From Pelomonas asaccharophilus_A (GTDB lineage: Bacteria > Pseudomonadota > Gammaproteobacteria > Burkholderiales > Burkholderiaceae_C), in contig NZ_JAVDXV010000003.1 in assembly GCF_031458115.1 (NCBI RefSeq), positions 310,001 to 374,000 on the forward strand: 64,000 nucleotides of DNA, in the 5' to 3' direction. The position numbers were made by a program, and so were the translations under genes. Each line of letters opens with the position of its first letter. Positions within the stretch are counted from its first letter, which is position 1. Below the pieces are notes generated by a model, which saw only the letters and a list, made by a program, of their open reading frames with translations, had not been told where the DNA came from and did not search any database. Positions 9,567-17,995 of this stretch are shown here, piece after piece.

Positions 9567-10052
9567 GTGTCCCGCTCGGATCTGCCCCACACCCTGAAGC
9601 TGATGACGGTCTGGCTGCTCATCGGCCTGCTGATCTTCCTGGGCTTCAAGTTCTGGGAGCGCGAGCGCGAGTCCAGCCGCTTCCAGCTGGCCGGCGGCGT
9701 CGTGGTGCTGACGCGCGCGCCCGACGGCCACTTCCACTGGCCCGGCCGCGTGGGCGAAGTGGAGGTGGACTTCCTCGTCGACACCGGCGCCACGTCTACC
9801 GCGCTGCCGCAGGCGCTGGCCGAGCGTGCGGGCCTGCAGCCGCTGGGCGCCGTGCGCGCCCACACGGCCGGCGGCTCCGTCAACGGCTTCGCCGCGCGTG
9901 CCGACATCACGCTGGAAGGCGGCGTCAGCGCGCGCCGTCTCACCGTCACCGTGCTGCCCAACCTGGCCGCGCCGCTGCTGGGCATGGACGTGCTGGGCCG
10001 GCTGCATTTCAGCCAGAAGCCCGGCGAACTGCGCATCACCCCCAGCCCATGA
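9567..10052 (+). CDS. Membrane-anchored retroviral-type aspartic protease (TIGR02281-like)
   Basis: About 161 residues: an N-terminal helix (about 12-28) followed by a single retropepsin-like domain. The active-site motif VDTGATSTALP carries Asp72. The segment LLGMDVLGRLHFS matches the second hydrophobic-glycine motif of clan AA proteases. Such proteins act as homodimers in the periplasm; targets are unknown. The start is uncertain: GTG 9567 (chosen), TTG 9555 or ATG 9603. Its TGA overlaps the ATG of the TraB/GumN gene (ATGA), so the two are translationally coupled. Confidence 0.82.
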   Translation: MSRSDLPHTLKLMTVWLLIGLLIFLGFKFWERERESSRFQLAGGVVVLTRAPDGHFHWPGRVGEVEVDFLVDTGATSTALPQALAERAGLQPLGAVRAHTAGGSVNGFAARADITLEGGVSARRLTVTVLPNLAAPLLGMDVLGRLHFSQKPGELRITPSP

Positions 10053-10960
10053 TCCGAACCCTGTTGCTCCTGGCGCTGTTCGTCGGCGGCGCCCAGGCCG
10101 CCTGCCCGCCCGCCCCGACGCTGCCCACCGCCCAGCAATCCGCCACCTGGGCCGCCCAGGCGCCGGACCGCGGGCCGTTGTGGCGCATCAGCCGTGACGG
10201 CCACAGCAGCTACCTGTTCGGCAGCCTGCACGTGGGCAAGGCCGACTGGTCCTACCCCGGCCCCGCGCTGCGGGCCGCCTGGGCGCAGACCGACGTGCTG
10301 GCCGTGGAGCTGGATCCGGCCGACGTGGGCCCGGCGCTGGCCGCCGCTGGCCCGGGCGAAGCGCTGGCGCCGCCGCTGGCCGAGCGCGTGCAGGCCCAGG
10401 CCCGCGCGGCCTGCCTGCCGCCGGGCGCGCTGGAGCCGCTGCCGGCCATGCTGCAGCTCAGCCTGTTGACGCTGCTGGAGGCGCGCCGCGACGGCTTCGA
10501 CGCGGTGTTCGGCCAGGACCTGATGCTGCTGGCCTGGGCCAAGACCGAGGGCCGGCCGGTGCTGGCGCTGGAGACGCTGCAGGAACAGCTGGACGCGATG
10601 GCGCCGCCGGCCGGCGAGCTGCCGCAGATCATCGACGGCGCGCTGCGCCAGCTGCAGCGCGGCGAGATGCGTGCACCGCTGCGCAAGCTGGCCGATGCCT
10701 GGCAGCGCGGCGACATGAAGACGCTGGCCGACTACCCGCGCTGGTGCGGCTGCGCCAGCAGCCGGGTCGAGCGTGCGTGGTTCAAGCGCATCAACGACGA
10801 CCGCAACGTGAACCTCGCCGAGCGCATCGCGGCGCTGCACGGCCCGGGCCAGCGCCTGCTGGTGGCCGTGGGCGCGCTGCACATGAGCGGCCCGCAGGCC
10901 CTGCCGCGGCTGCTGGCCGAGCGGGGCTTCACCGTCGAGGCCCTGCGCCCCGCGAAGTAG
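10049..10960 (+). CDS. TraB/GumN family protein
   Basis: A 303-residue secreted protein (signal MIRTLLLLALFVGGAQA). It carries the family landmarks: LWRISRDGHSSYLFGSLHVGK near the N-terminus, a helical middle, VNLAERIAALHGPGQRLLVAVGALHM and the closing GLPRLLAERGFTV-like segment. TraB/GumN proteins are related to Tiki-type metalloproteases; GumN lies near xanthan genes in Xanthomonas, but the function here is unknown. The open frame extends far upstream in antisense sequence; ATG 10049 is fixed by the signal peptide and the 4 bp overlap with the protease gene. Confidence 0.86.
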   Translation: MIRTLLLLALFVGGAQAACPPAPTLPTAQQSATWAAQAPDRGPLWRISRDGHSSYLFGSLHVGKADWSYPGPALRAAWAQTDVLAVELDPADVGPALAAAGPGEALAPPLAERVQAQARAACLPPGALEPLPAMLQLSLLTLLEARRDGFDAVFGQDLMLLAWAKTEGRPVLALETLQEQLDAMAPPAGELPQIIDGALRQLQRGEMRAPLRKLADAWQRGDMKTLADYPRWCGCASSRVERAWFKRINDDRNVNLAERIAALHGPGQRLLVAVGALHMSGPQALPRLLAERGFTVEALRPAK

Positions 10961-10981
10961 CATCGCGCCATGGAGGTAGAC

Positions 10982-11686
10982 ATGACTGACAACAGCTTCA
11001 CCAAGTTCGTGCCCGGTTTCGACTTCCTGCAGGGCCTGGTCAAGAACGCCGGCTCGGCCCTGCCGGGCATAGGCCAGTGGGTGGCGCCCACGCTGAACCC
11101 CGAGGAACTGGAGAAGCGCATCGAGGAGCTGCGCACGGTGCAGTTCTGGCTGGAGCAGAACGCGCGCATGCTGGCCGCCACCATCCAGGCGCTGGAGGTG
11201 CAGCGCATGACGCTGTCCACGCTGCAGACGATGAACGTGCCGCTGGCGCAGTTGCGCGACACGCTGAAGCTGCCCGAGGTACCGGCCTGGCCGGCCGAGC
11301 CGCCGCCGGTGGCGAAGGCGGCGGCCAAGACCGTCACGCGCACCGTGAAGGCCGCCACCAAGTCGGCCCAGGTCGCCGCCGATGCCGCCAAGGCCGCCGC
11401 AGCCAACCCGGCCGCCGCCATCGACCCCACGCAGTGGTGGACTGCGCTGAGCCAGCAGTTCACGCAGCTGGCCACCACGGCCATGAAAGACACCGCCACC
11501 GACGCGGCCAAGAACCTGGCTGGCAGCCTGGTCAAGCAGAGCTTCGACGCCGCCAGCGACACCTTGAAGCGCGCGGCCGGCATGCCCGGCGCCGTCGCCA
11601 AGGGCCTGGCCGCGGGCGCCAAGCCCAAGCCCAAGCCGGCGGCCAAGACGGCGAAACCACGCGCCCCGGCGCGCCGCAAGACGTAA
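10982..11686 (+). CDS. phaM: PhaM-type polyhydroxyalkanoate granule regulatory protein
   Basis: A 234-residue protein. The N-terminus FTKFVPGFDFLQGLVKNA with the helical stretch LNPEELEKRIEELRTVQFWLEQNARML is diagnostic of PhaM, which activates PHB synthase and tethers PHB granules to the nucleoid in Cupriavidus. The C-terminal ~50 residues are Ala/Lys/Pro-rich (AKPKPKPAAKTAKPRAPARRK), resembling a histone-like DNA-binding tail. An upstream in-frame ATG exists at 10970, but GGAGGT at 10972-10977 is an ideal ribosome site for ATG 10982. glcD starts 2 bp after its stop. Confidence 0.88.
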   Translation: MTDNSFTKFVPGFDFLQGLVKNAGSALPGIGQWVAPTLNPEELEKRIEELRTVQFWLEQNARMLAATIQALEVQRMTLSTLQTMNVPLAQLRDTLKLPEVPAWPAEPPPVAKAAAKTVTRTVKAATKSAQVAADAAKAAAANPAAAIDPTQWWTALSQQFTQLATTAMKDTATDAAKNLAGSLVKQSFDAASDTLKRAAGMPGAVAKGLAAGAKPKPKPAAKTAKPRAPARRKT

Positions 11687-11688
11687 CC

Positions 11689-13179
11689 TTGATCCGGCAG
11701 TTGAACGCCCCCACCGAGCTTCCCGCCCGCCGCGCCGCCGTTGTTGCCGCGCTGGCCCCGTTGCTGCCCGCCCATGCGCTGCTGTCGCAAGCCGAGCAAA
11801 CGACGCCCTATGAATGCGACGGCCTGACCGCCTACCGTCAGCGCCCGCTGGCCGTGGCGCTGCCCGAAAGCGAGGCGCAGGTGGCCGCCGTGCTGAAGGC
11901 CTGCCACCGCCTGGGTGTTCCTGTCGTCGCGCGCGGCGCCGGCACGGGCCTGTCCGGCGGTGCGATGCCGCATGAGCTGGGCGTCACGCTGGCGCTGGCC
12001 AAGTTCAACCAGATCCTGTCCATCGACCCGCTGGCCCGCACCGCGCGCGTGCAATGCGGCGTGCGCAACCTCGCGATCAGCGAGGCCGCCGCGCAGCACG
12101 GCCTGTACTACGCGCCCGACCCCAGCAGCCAGATCGCCTGCACCATCGGCGGCAACATCGCCGAGAACTCCGGCGGCGTGCACTGCCTGAAGTACGGCCT
12201 GACGCTGCACAACGTGCTGCGCGTGCGTGGCTTCACGGCCGAGGGCGAAGCCGTCGAGTTCGGCTCCGAGGCACTGGACTGCGCGGGCCTGGACCTGCTG
12301 GCGCTGGTCATCGGCAGCGAGGGCATGCTGGCCGTCGTCACCGAGGTCACTGTGAAGCTGGTGCCCAAGCCGCGGCTGGCGCGCTGCCTGATGGCCAGCT
12401 TTGACGACGTGCGCAAGGCCGGCGACGCGGTGGCCGCGCTGATCGCGGCCGGCATCATTCCGGCCGGCCTGGAGATGATGGACAAGCCCATGACGGCCGC
12501 CGTGGAAGACTTCGTGCACGCCGGCTACGACCTGGACGCCGAGGCCATCCTGCTGTGCGAGAGCGACGGCACGCCCGAGGAGGTGGCCGAGGAGATCGCG
12601 CGCATGGACGCCGTGCTGCGCGGCAGCGGCGCGACGGCCGTACAGGTCAGCGAGGACGAGGCCCAGCGACTGCGCTTCTGGAGCGGCCGCAAGAACGCCT
12701 TCCCGGCGTCCGGCCGCATCAGCCCCGACTACATGTGCATGGACTCCACCATCCCGCGCAAGCACCTGGCCACCATCCTGCTGGACATCCAGCAGATGGA
12801 GAAGAAGTACGGCCTGCGCTGCGCCAACGTCTTCCACGCCGGCGACGGCAACCTGCACCCGCTGATCCTGTTCGACGCCAACGACCCCGACCAACTGCAC
12901 CGCTGCGAGCAGTTCGGCGCCGAGATCCTGGAGCGCAGCGTCGCCCTGGGCGGCACGGTGACCGGCGAGCACGGCGTGGGCGTCGAGAAGCTGAACTCCA
13001 TGTGCGTGCAGTTCAGCGCCGAGGAGCGCGAGCAGATGCTCAAGCTCAAGAGCGCCTTCGACCCCGCCGGCACGCTGAACCCCGGCAAGCAGATCCCGAG
13101 CTTGAGCCGCTGCGCCGAGTACGGCCGCATGCATGTGAAGCGCGGGCTGCTGGCGTTCCCTGAACTGGAGCGGTTTTGA
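11689..13179 (+). CDS. glcD: Glycolate oxidase subunit GlcD (FAD-linked)
   Basis: A 496-residue flavoprotein of the VAO/PCMH family that oxidises glycolate to glyoxylate with GlcE and GlcF. The FAD-binding signature VVARGAGTGLSGGA and SSQIACTIGGNIAENSGGVHCLKYG are visible. The C-terminal oxidase domain has NVFHAGDGNLHP and TGEHGVGVEK, typical of GlcD/D-lactate dehydrogenase relatives. The start is TTG 11689; alignment with the family (PYECDGLTAYR near residue 44) supports it and no ATG fits. Overlaps glcE by 4 bp (TTGA). Coupled downstream of phaM. Confidence 0.94.
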   Translation: MIRQLNAPTELPARRAAVVAALAPLLPAHALLSQAEQTTPYECDGLTAYRQRPLAVALPESEAQVAAVLKACHRLGVPVVARGAGTGLSGGAMPHELGVTLALAKFNQILSIDPLARTARVQCGVRNLAISEAAAQHGLYYAPDPSSQIACTIGGNIAENSGGVHCLKYGLTLHNVLRVRGFTAEGEAVEFGSEALDCAGLDLLALVIGSEGMLAVVTEVTVKLVPKPRLARCLMASFDDVRKAGDAVAALIAAGIIPAGLEMMDKPMTAAVEDFVHAGYDLDAEAILLCESDGTPEEVAEEIARMDAVLRGSGATAVQVSEDEAQRLRFWSGRKNAFPASGRISPDYMCMDSTIPRKHLATILLDIQQMEKKYGLRCANVFHAGDGNLHPLILFDANDPDQLHRCEQFGAEILERSVALGGTVTGEHGVGVEKLNSMCVQFSAEEREQMLKLKSAFDPAGTLNPGKQIPSLSRCAEYGRMHVKRGLLAFPELERF

Positions 13180-14255
13180 AGTTCGACGATTTGCAGGCAC
13201 GCATCCGCGACGCCCGCGCCCCGCTGCGCATTACCGGCCACGGCAGCAAGGATTTCTACGGCGAGGCGCTGTCCCCGATGGAAGGCGAGCCGCTGTCCAC
13301 GCTGGCGCTGAACGGCATCACGGCTTACGAGCCCAGCGAGCTGTTCGTCAGCGTGCTGGCCGGCACGCCGCTGGCCGACCTGGAGGCCACGCTGGCCGCG
13401 CAGCAGCAGCGGCTGGCCTTCGAGCCGCCGCGCTTCGGCGGCCGCGGCACGGTGGGCGGCATGGTGTCGGCTGGCCTGTCAGGCCCCACACGCGCCGCGC
13501 TGGGTTCGGTGCGCGACCACCTGCTGGGCGCCGTGCTCATCAACGGCCAGGGCGAGCTGCTGAGCTTTGGCGGCACGGTCATGAAGAACGTGGCGGGCTT
13601 CGACGTCAGCCGCGTGTTGGCCGGCGCGATGGGCCAGTTGGGCCTGATCACCGAGGTCACGCTGAAGGTGTTGCCGCTGCCTGCGGCCACGGCCACGCTG
13701 CGTTTCGACTTCGACCAGGGTGCCGCGCTGATGGCGCTGAACCGCTGGGGCGGCGAGCCGCTGCCCATCGAGGCCAGCGCCTGGTGGGACGGCGCGCTGG
13801 TGCTGCGCCTGGCCGGCGCGGTGGCGGCCGTCGAGGCGGCCACGCGCAAGCTGGGTGGCGACGTCATTCCGGCCGACCTGGCCGCCGGCTTCTGGACCGG
13901 CCTGCGCGACCATGCCGATGAGTTCTTCATCGGCGCCGAACGCGCCGTGGCCGGCGGCGCGCGGCTGTGGCGGCTGGGCCTGCCCAGCGTCACGCCCGAG
14001 CTGAAGCTGCACGGCGAGCAGCTCATCGAGTGGGGTGGCGCGCAGCGCTGGGTCGTCACGCCGCTGGCTCCCGTCGCCGTGCGCGAGGCTGCCGCGGCGG
14101 TGGGCGGCCATGCCACCTTGTTCCGCGCGCTGGACAAGTCGCCCGGCGCGTTCGCACCGCTGAGCGCGCCGCTGACCGTCATCCACAAGCGCCTGAAGCT
14201 GGCGTTCGATCCGCACCGGGTGTTCAACCCCGCGCGGCTTTACCTCGATCTCTGA
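13176..14255 (+). CDS. glcE: Glycolate oxidase subunit GlcE
   Basis: A 359-residue FAD-binding subunit. It has the PCMH-type signature FGGRGTVGGMVSAGLSGP (about residues 88-105) and the motif FGGTVMKNVAGFDVSRVLAGAMGQLGLITEVTLKVLP, which is highly typical of GlcE. It is shorter than GlcD because it lacks the full C-terminal oxidase cap. The start is TTG 13176, overlapping the glcD stop; the sequence begins MKFDDLQARIRDARAPLRI. glcF begins immediately after its stop with no gap. Confidence 0.94.
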   Translation: MKFDDLQARIRDARAPLRITGHGSKDFYGEALSPMEGEPLSTLALNGITAYEPSELFVSVLAGTPLADLEATLAAQQQRLAFEPPRFGGRGTVGGMVSAGLSGPTRAALGSVRDHLLGAVLINGQGELLSFGGTVMKNVAGFDVSRVLAGAMGQLGLITEVTLKVLPLPAATATLRFDFDQGAALMALNRWGGEPLPIEASAWWDGALVLRLAGAVAAVEAATRKLGGDVIPADLAAGFWTGLRDHADEFFIGAERAVAGGARLWRLGLPSVTPELKLHGEQLIEWGGAQRWVVTPLAPVAVREAAAAVGGHATLFRALDKSPGAFAPLSAPLTVIHKRLKLAFDPHRVFNPARLYLDL

Positions 14256-15512
14256 ATGCAGACCACGCTCGCCCCCGAATTCGCCGGCACGCCCGAAGGT
14301 GCCGAGGCCGAGGCCATCCTGCGGCGCTGCGTGCACTGCGGCTTTTGCACCGCCACCTGCCCGACCTACCAGCTGCTGGGCGACGAGCTGGACGGCCCGC
14401 GCGGCCGCATCTACCTGATCAAGCAGGTCATGGAGGGCGTGGAGCCCACGCGCGAGACGCAGCTTCATCTGGACCGCTGCCTGACCTGCCGCAACTGCGA
14501 GACCACGTGCCCGTCGGGCGTCGAGTACGGCCACCTGGTGGACATCGGCCGCCGCATCGTCGACGCCAAGGTCGAACGCCCCGCCAGCGAGCGCTGCGTG
14601 CGCTGGCTGCTGAAGGAGGGCATGACCTCGCCGCTGTTCAAGCCCGCGCTGAAGCTGGGCCAGGCGCTGCGGCCGCTGGTGAATCTCATGCCGGCGGCCC
14701 TGCAGGACAAGGTGCCGCCGAAAGCCCCGGCCACCGCGCACGACTGGCCCACGCGCCAGCTGAACCGCAAGGTCGCGCTGCTGCTGGGCTGCGTGCAGCC
14801 GGCGCTGGCGCCCAACATCAACTCCGCGACCGCCCGCGTGCTGGACGCCGCCGGCATCCAGACGGTGGTGGCCGACGAGGCTGGCTGCTGCGGTGCCGTG
14901 CGCGAACACCTGGGCGACCACGAGGCCGCGCTGGCCGACATGCGCCGCAACATCGACGCCTGGTGGCCGTTGGTGGCCGGGCCGGGCGAGAAGGTCGAGG
15001 CACTGGTCATGAACGCGTCGGGCTGCGGCGTCATGGTGAAGGACTACGGCCATCTGCTGGCGCACGACCCGGCCTATGCCGACAAGGCGCGCCGCATCAG
15101 CGCCATGACGCGCGATGTCAGCGAGCTGCTGCCCGAGCTGGTGCCGGCGCTGAAGGCGCGGCTGAAGGCCAAGCCCGGCGCGCTGGCCTGGCACTCGCCC
15201 TGCACGCTGCAGCACGGGCAGAAGCTCAAGGGCGGCGTGGAGGCCTCGCTGCGCGAACTGGGCTTCAAGATCGACTGCGCGCCCGCCGACAGCCATCTGT
15301 GCTGCGGCTCGGCGGGCACGTACTCGGTGCTGCAGCCGCAGCTGTCCAAGCAACTGCGCGAGCGCAAGCTGGCCGCGCTGGCGCCGCTGCAGGCGCAGCA
15401 GATCGTGTCGGCCAACGTGGGCTGCATCCAGCACCTGCAGTCCGGCACCGACACGCCGGTGCGCCACTGGGTGGAAGTGCTGGACGACGCGCTGCGCGGC
15501 GTGCACGGCTGA
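14256..15512 (+). CDS. glcF: Glycolate oxidase iron-sulfur subunit GlcF
   Basis: A 418-residue protein passing electrons from GlcDE toward the respiratory chain. Two [4Fe-4S] motifs are complete: C25-C28-C31-C35 (CVHCGFCTATCP) and C75-C78-C81-C85 (CLTCRNCETTCP). Two CCG-type cysteine-rich regions follow (AGCCGAVREHLG and HLCCGSAGTYS), as in GlcF/heterodisulfide-reductase-like proteins. ATG directly abuts the glcE TGA. No glcG and no glc regulator lies beside the set, so control is not evident here. Confidence 0.95.
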   Translation: MQTTLAPEFAGTPEGAEAEAILRRCVHCGFCTATCPTYQLLGDELDGPRGRIYLIKQVMEGVEPTRETQLHLDRCLTCRNCETTCPSGVEYGHLVDIGRRIVDAKVERPASERCVRWLLKEGMTSPLFKPALKLGQALRPLVNLMPAALQDKVPPKAPATAHDWPTRQLNRKVALLLGCVQPALAPNINSATARVLDAAGIQTVVADEAGCCGAVREHLGDHEAALADMRRNIDAWWPLVAGPGEKVEALVMNASGCGVMVKDYGHLLAHDPAYADKARRISAMTRDVSELLPELVPALKARLKAKPGALAWHSPCTLQHGQKLKGGVEASLRELGFKIDCAPADSHLCCGSAGTYSVLQPQLSKQLRERKLAALAPLQAQQIVSANVGCIQHLQSGTDTPVRHWVEVLDDALRGVHG

Positions 15513-15547
15513 TCTTGTCGCCAGCCTTGCGCCGGCACTGCGGCTAG

Positions 15548-15913
15548 GGTCGCCTGTTCGACCTGCCCAGCCGCGCGCTGTTCATGGACCGCTTCAACAC
15601 CGCCGCGCCGAACCCCGCGGTGCGCATGTCCGACACCGTGGCGCGGCTGGGCGGAGACGGGTTCACCATCATCCTGGAGCGGCTCAGCCAGCCCGAGGAC
15701 GACGTGCAGGGCGTCGCCGACAAGTTCGTGAAGGCCATGCGCGAGCCCTTCATCGTGCAGGGCCAGCGCTGCGACGTGACGGTCAGCATCGGCGCGGCCA
15801 TCCATCCGACCGGCGACGCGCTGCCCGACACGACCGCGCTGCTGAACCGGTCCGACGACGCGATGTACGAGGCCAAGCGCGCCGGCAAGAACGCATACCG
15901 CTTGAGCGTGTAG
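15548..15913 (+). pseudogene. Remnant of a GGDEF (diguanylate cyclase) gene with internal deletion
   Basis: An in-frame TAG at 15545-15547 precedes the start of a GGDEF domain (LFDLPSRALFMDRF, matching the usual LTGLPNRALFMDR). The sequence then jumps straight to DTVARLGGDGFTIILERL, skipping roughly 60-70 residues (the FIDLDxFKxINDxxGHxxGD part) found in intact domains. The catalytic motif is GGDGF rather than GGDEF. The C-terminal end VTVSIGAAI...DDAMYEAKRAGKNAYRL is intact. Without the metal-binding Asp and with a damaged active loop, cyclase activity is not expected. The longest ATG-started ORF in it is 15584-15913 (109 residues). Confidence 0.75.
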
Positions 15914-15986
15914 GCCGCGCCTCGCGGCTTCACACAGGCTTCATGCCGCCCCTGCTGGCCTCACACGAGGTGCGCACAGTCCGGGC

Positions 15987-16211
15987 ATGGCTGCCGGAAC
16001 CGCAACTCACGATGTGCATTGGATCGAGGTCATTGATGCCCAGGGCATTCATCGCCTCGAGAGGTTGGGGCCCTATGCCACGGCGCTGCTGGGCCAGCGG
16101 GCATGCCGGGGCGTCACGCGGCTGCTGAACACGCGGCGCTACACCGCGGCGGTCGTGTCGCAGCAGGACCTGGAAAGTCGCAACGGCAGGGCGGGCCTGC
16201 TCAGGTCTTGA
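15987..16211 (+). CDS. Small hypothetical ORF (uncertain)
   Basis: A 74-codon ORF, MAAGTATHDVHWIEVIDAQGI..., between the GGDEF remnant and the convergent chemoreceptor gene, whose 3' end it overlaps by 11 bp. Its third codon positions are mostly G/C but less uniformly than in neighbouring genes, there is no good ribosome site, and I recognise no family. A short hairpin (GCCGCG/CGCGGC) lies just upstream at about 15914-15928. It may be a small gene or chance; apart from it the 15914-16200 gap holds nothing I recognise. Confidence 0.3.
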   Translation: MAAGTATHDVHWIEVIDAQGIHRLERLGPYATALLGQRACRGVTRLLNTRRYTAAVVSQQDLESRNGRAGLLRS

Positions 16212-17742
16212 AGGTCGAGACCAGCTTGACCAGTTCGTCCGCCTGGTGCTTCAGGCTCTCGGCGGCGGCGGCGCTCTCCTCGACCAGCGCAGCGTTCTGC
16301 TGCGTGGCCTGGTCCATCTGCGCGATGGCCTGGCCTACCTGGCTGACGCCGGTGCTCTGCTCGCGGCTGGCGGCGCTGATCTCGCGCACGATCTGCGCGA
16401 CGCGGCCGATGGAGTCCACGACCTGCTGCATCGTCTCGCCGGCGCGGTTGACCAAGCTGGCGCCTTGCTCCACGCGCTCCACGCTGTCACCGATCAGCGC
16501 CTTGATCTCCTTGGCCGCCTCGGCCGAGCGTTGCGCCAACGTGCGCACCTCGCCGGCCACGACCGCAAAGCCGCGACCCTGTTCACCGGCGCGCGCCGCT
16601 TCGACGGCGGCGTTCAGCGCCAGGATGTTGGTCTGGAACGCGATGCCATCGATGGTGCCGATGATGTCGCCGATCTTGCGCGAGCTGTCCTCGATGCCGC
16701 GCATGCGCTGCACGGCCTCGCTGACGACATCGCCGCCCTGGCGGGCGACCTGGCTGGCGTCGTGCGCGAGCTTGTCGGCCTCGCTGGCGTTGTCGGCATT
16801 GAGCTTGACGGTGGCCGACAGCTGCTCCATGGAGGCTGCCGTCTGCTGGATGGCGCTGGCCTGCTGCTCGGTGCGCGAGGACAGGTCGTTGCTGCCGAGA
16901 GAGATCTCGGAGCTGGCGGTGGCCACCTCGTCGGCGTTGTGCCGCACGGAGCTGACCAGATGCCGCAGCGACTGCTGCATGCCGGCCAGCGTCTGGGTCA
17001 GCTGCGCGGTCTCGTCGCTGCCCTCCGAACGGATGTCGCGCGACAGGTCGCCCTGGCCAACTTCCTCGGCCTCATGGATGGCCGCGCGCAGCGGCCCCAC
17101 GACGGAGCGCGTGATCAGCCACGCGGCCGCAACGCCCAGGCTCAGGCAGACGGCCGCCAGCGCCAGCATCAAGGTCTGCGTGCGCGCCGCGGCCTTCAGC
17201 ACCAGTTCGGTCTCGCTGCGCACGCGCTCGCCCTGGTAGTCGGCCATGCGGCTGATGGTCTTCACATAGGCCTCGGAGGCCGGGCGCATCTTGCCCTCCA
17301 GCACCTGCAGCGCGGCCTCGGCCTCGCCGGCCTTCAGCTGTGCGAACACGCCGTTGCGGATGTCCACATAGGCCTTGCGCGCCGCGGCGATGTCCTTGAG
17401 CACGTCCTTGCCGGCTTCGGTGTCCTCGGCCGTGGTCAGCTCTTCCTGCAGCTTGTTGATGCGCTCGCTGGTGGTCTTGATGACGGGGGAGAAGAAGTCG
17501 GCGACCGGCCCTGAGCCGCCGGCCCGGGCGACCGCGTCGGTGCGCGTCACGTTGAGCTGCGTCTGCGTGCGCCAGTCCTGTGCGGTGTCCTGGCGCTTTT
17601 GCAGCTGCACGAGCAGGTCGATGTGCGGGCCCACGGTGGCCAGCTGCCGGTAGCTCAGGCCCACGGCGATGGCGAGCAGCAGCAGCACCATGCCGAAACC
17701 CAGCCCCAAGCGCGCACCGATCTTCAAGGATTGCATCTTCAT
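16201..17742 (-). CDS. Methyl-accepting chemotaxis protein
   Basis: A 513-residue chemoreceptor. Layout: N-terminal transmembrane helix (about 11-30), a ~150-residue four-helix-bundle periplasmic sensor (4HB-MCP type, MRPASEAYVKTISRM near its end), second helix (about 190-210), HAMP (RSVVGPLRAAIHEAEEVGQGDLS), then the signalling domain. Its conserved hairpin tip IDGIAFQTNILALNAAVEAARAGEQGRGFAVVA contacts CheA/CheW. No C-terminal NWETF-type tether is present. The frame is open to 17844, but ATG 17742 has GGAGG at good spacing and begins MKMQSLKIGARL. The ligand is unknown. It lies downstream of the metK terminator. Confidence 0.93.
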   Translation of the reverse strand: MKMQSLKIGARLGLGFGMVLLLLAIAVGLSYRQLATVGPHIDLLVQLQKRQDTAQDWRTQTQLNVTRTDAVARAGGSGPVADFFSPVIKTTSERINKLQEELTTAEDTEAGKDVLKDIAAARKAYVDIRNGVFAQLKAGEAEAALQVLEGKMRPASEAYVKTISRMADYQGERVRSETELVLKAAARTQTLMLALAAVCLSLGVAAAWLITRSVVGPLRAAIHEAEEVGQGDLSRDIRSEGSDETAQLTQTLAGMQQSLRHLVSSVRHNADEVATASSEISLGSNDLSSRTEQQASAIQQTAASMEQLSATVKLNADNASEADKLAHDASQVARQGGDVVSEAVQRMRGIEDSSRKIGDIIGTIDGIAFQTNILALNAAVEAARAGEQGRGFAVVAGEVRTLAQRSAEAAKEIKALIGDSVERVEQGASLVNRAGETMQQVVDSIGRVAQIVREISAASREQSTGVSQVGQAIAQMDQATQQNAALVEESAAAAESLKHQADELVKLVSTFKT

Positions 17743-17830
17743 CACCGCCTCCAAGGGTTGCCGCAGGCTGGTGCGTTCGGAGGTGCACCCTGCCGGTGCG
17801 TTGACTCTACATGTCGGTGCAAGGGGGCGT

Positions 17831-17863
17831 ACAAAGAAAAACACCGCCCTGTGGGGCGGTGTT
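17831..17863 (-). terminator. Intrinsic terminator downstream of metK
   Basis: On the minus strand AACACCGCCC (17863-17854) pairs perfectly with GGGCGGTGTT (17849-17840) around a 4-base loop, followed by TTTTTCTTT. A 10 bp GC-rich stem plus U-tract is a strong Rho-independent terminator for leftward transcription from metK, and separates it from the chemoreceptor gene. Confidence 0.9.
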
Positions 17864-17881
17864 CACTGACGAAACGGCTGT

Positions 17882-17995
17882 TTACAGGCCGGCGGCCTTG
17901 CGCAGTGCGGCCGCTTTGTGGTCTTCGCTCACATCGCAAGCGATATGAGCTTCGCCCCAAAGCGGCTTGGCCGCTGGCGCGGCCGACTGCCTGGC
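17882..17995 (-). other. Vestigial second copy of the metK 3' end
   Basis: Reading leftward from the metK stop (TAA 17998-17996) in the same frame gives 37 sense codons ending HKAAALRKAAGL and a second TAA at 17884-17882. This repeats MetK's own tail DKAAALRAAAGL. The 114 bp therefore looks like an in-frame partial duplication of the gene's end, now beyond the working stop. It lies before the terminator, so it is transcribed as 3' UTR. Whether any readthrough occurs cannot be told. Confidence 0.6.

Noticed and set aside
10732..13200. 822-codon ORF antisense to TraB, phaM and glcD
   Set aside because: Covers three well-supported genes; low-complexity His/Gln/Ala/Arg translation and no domain.
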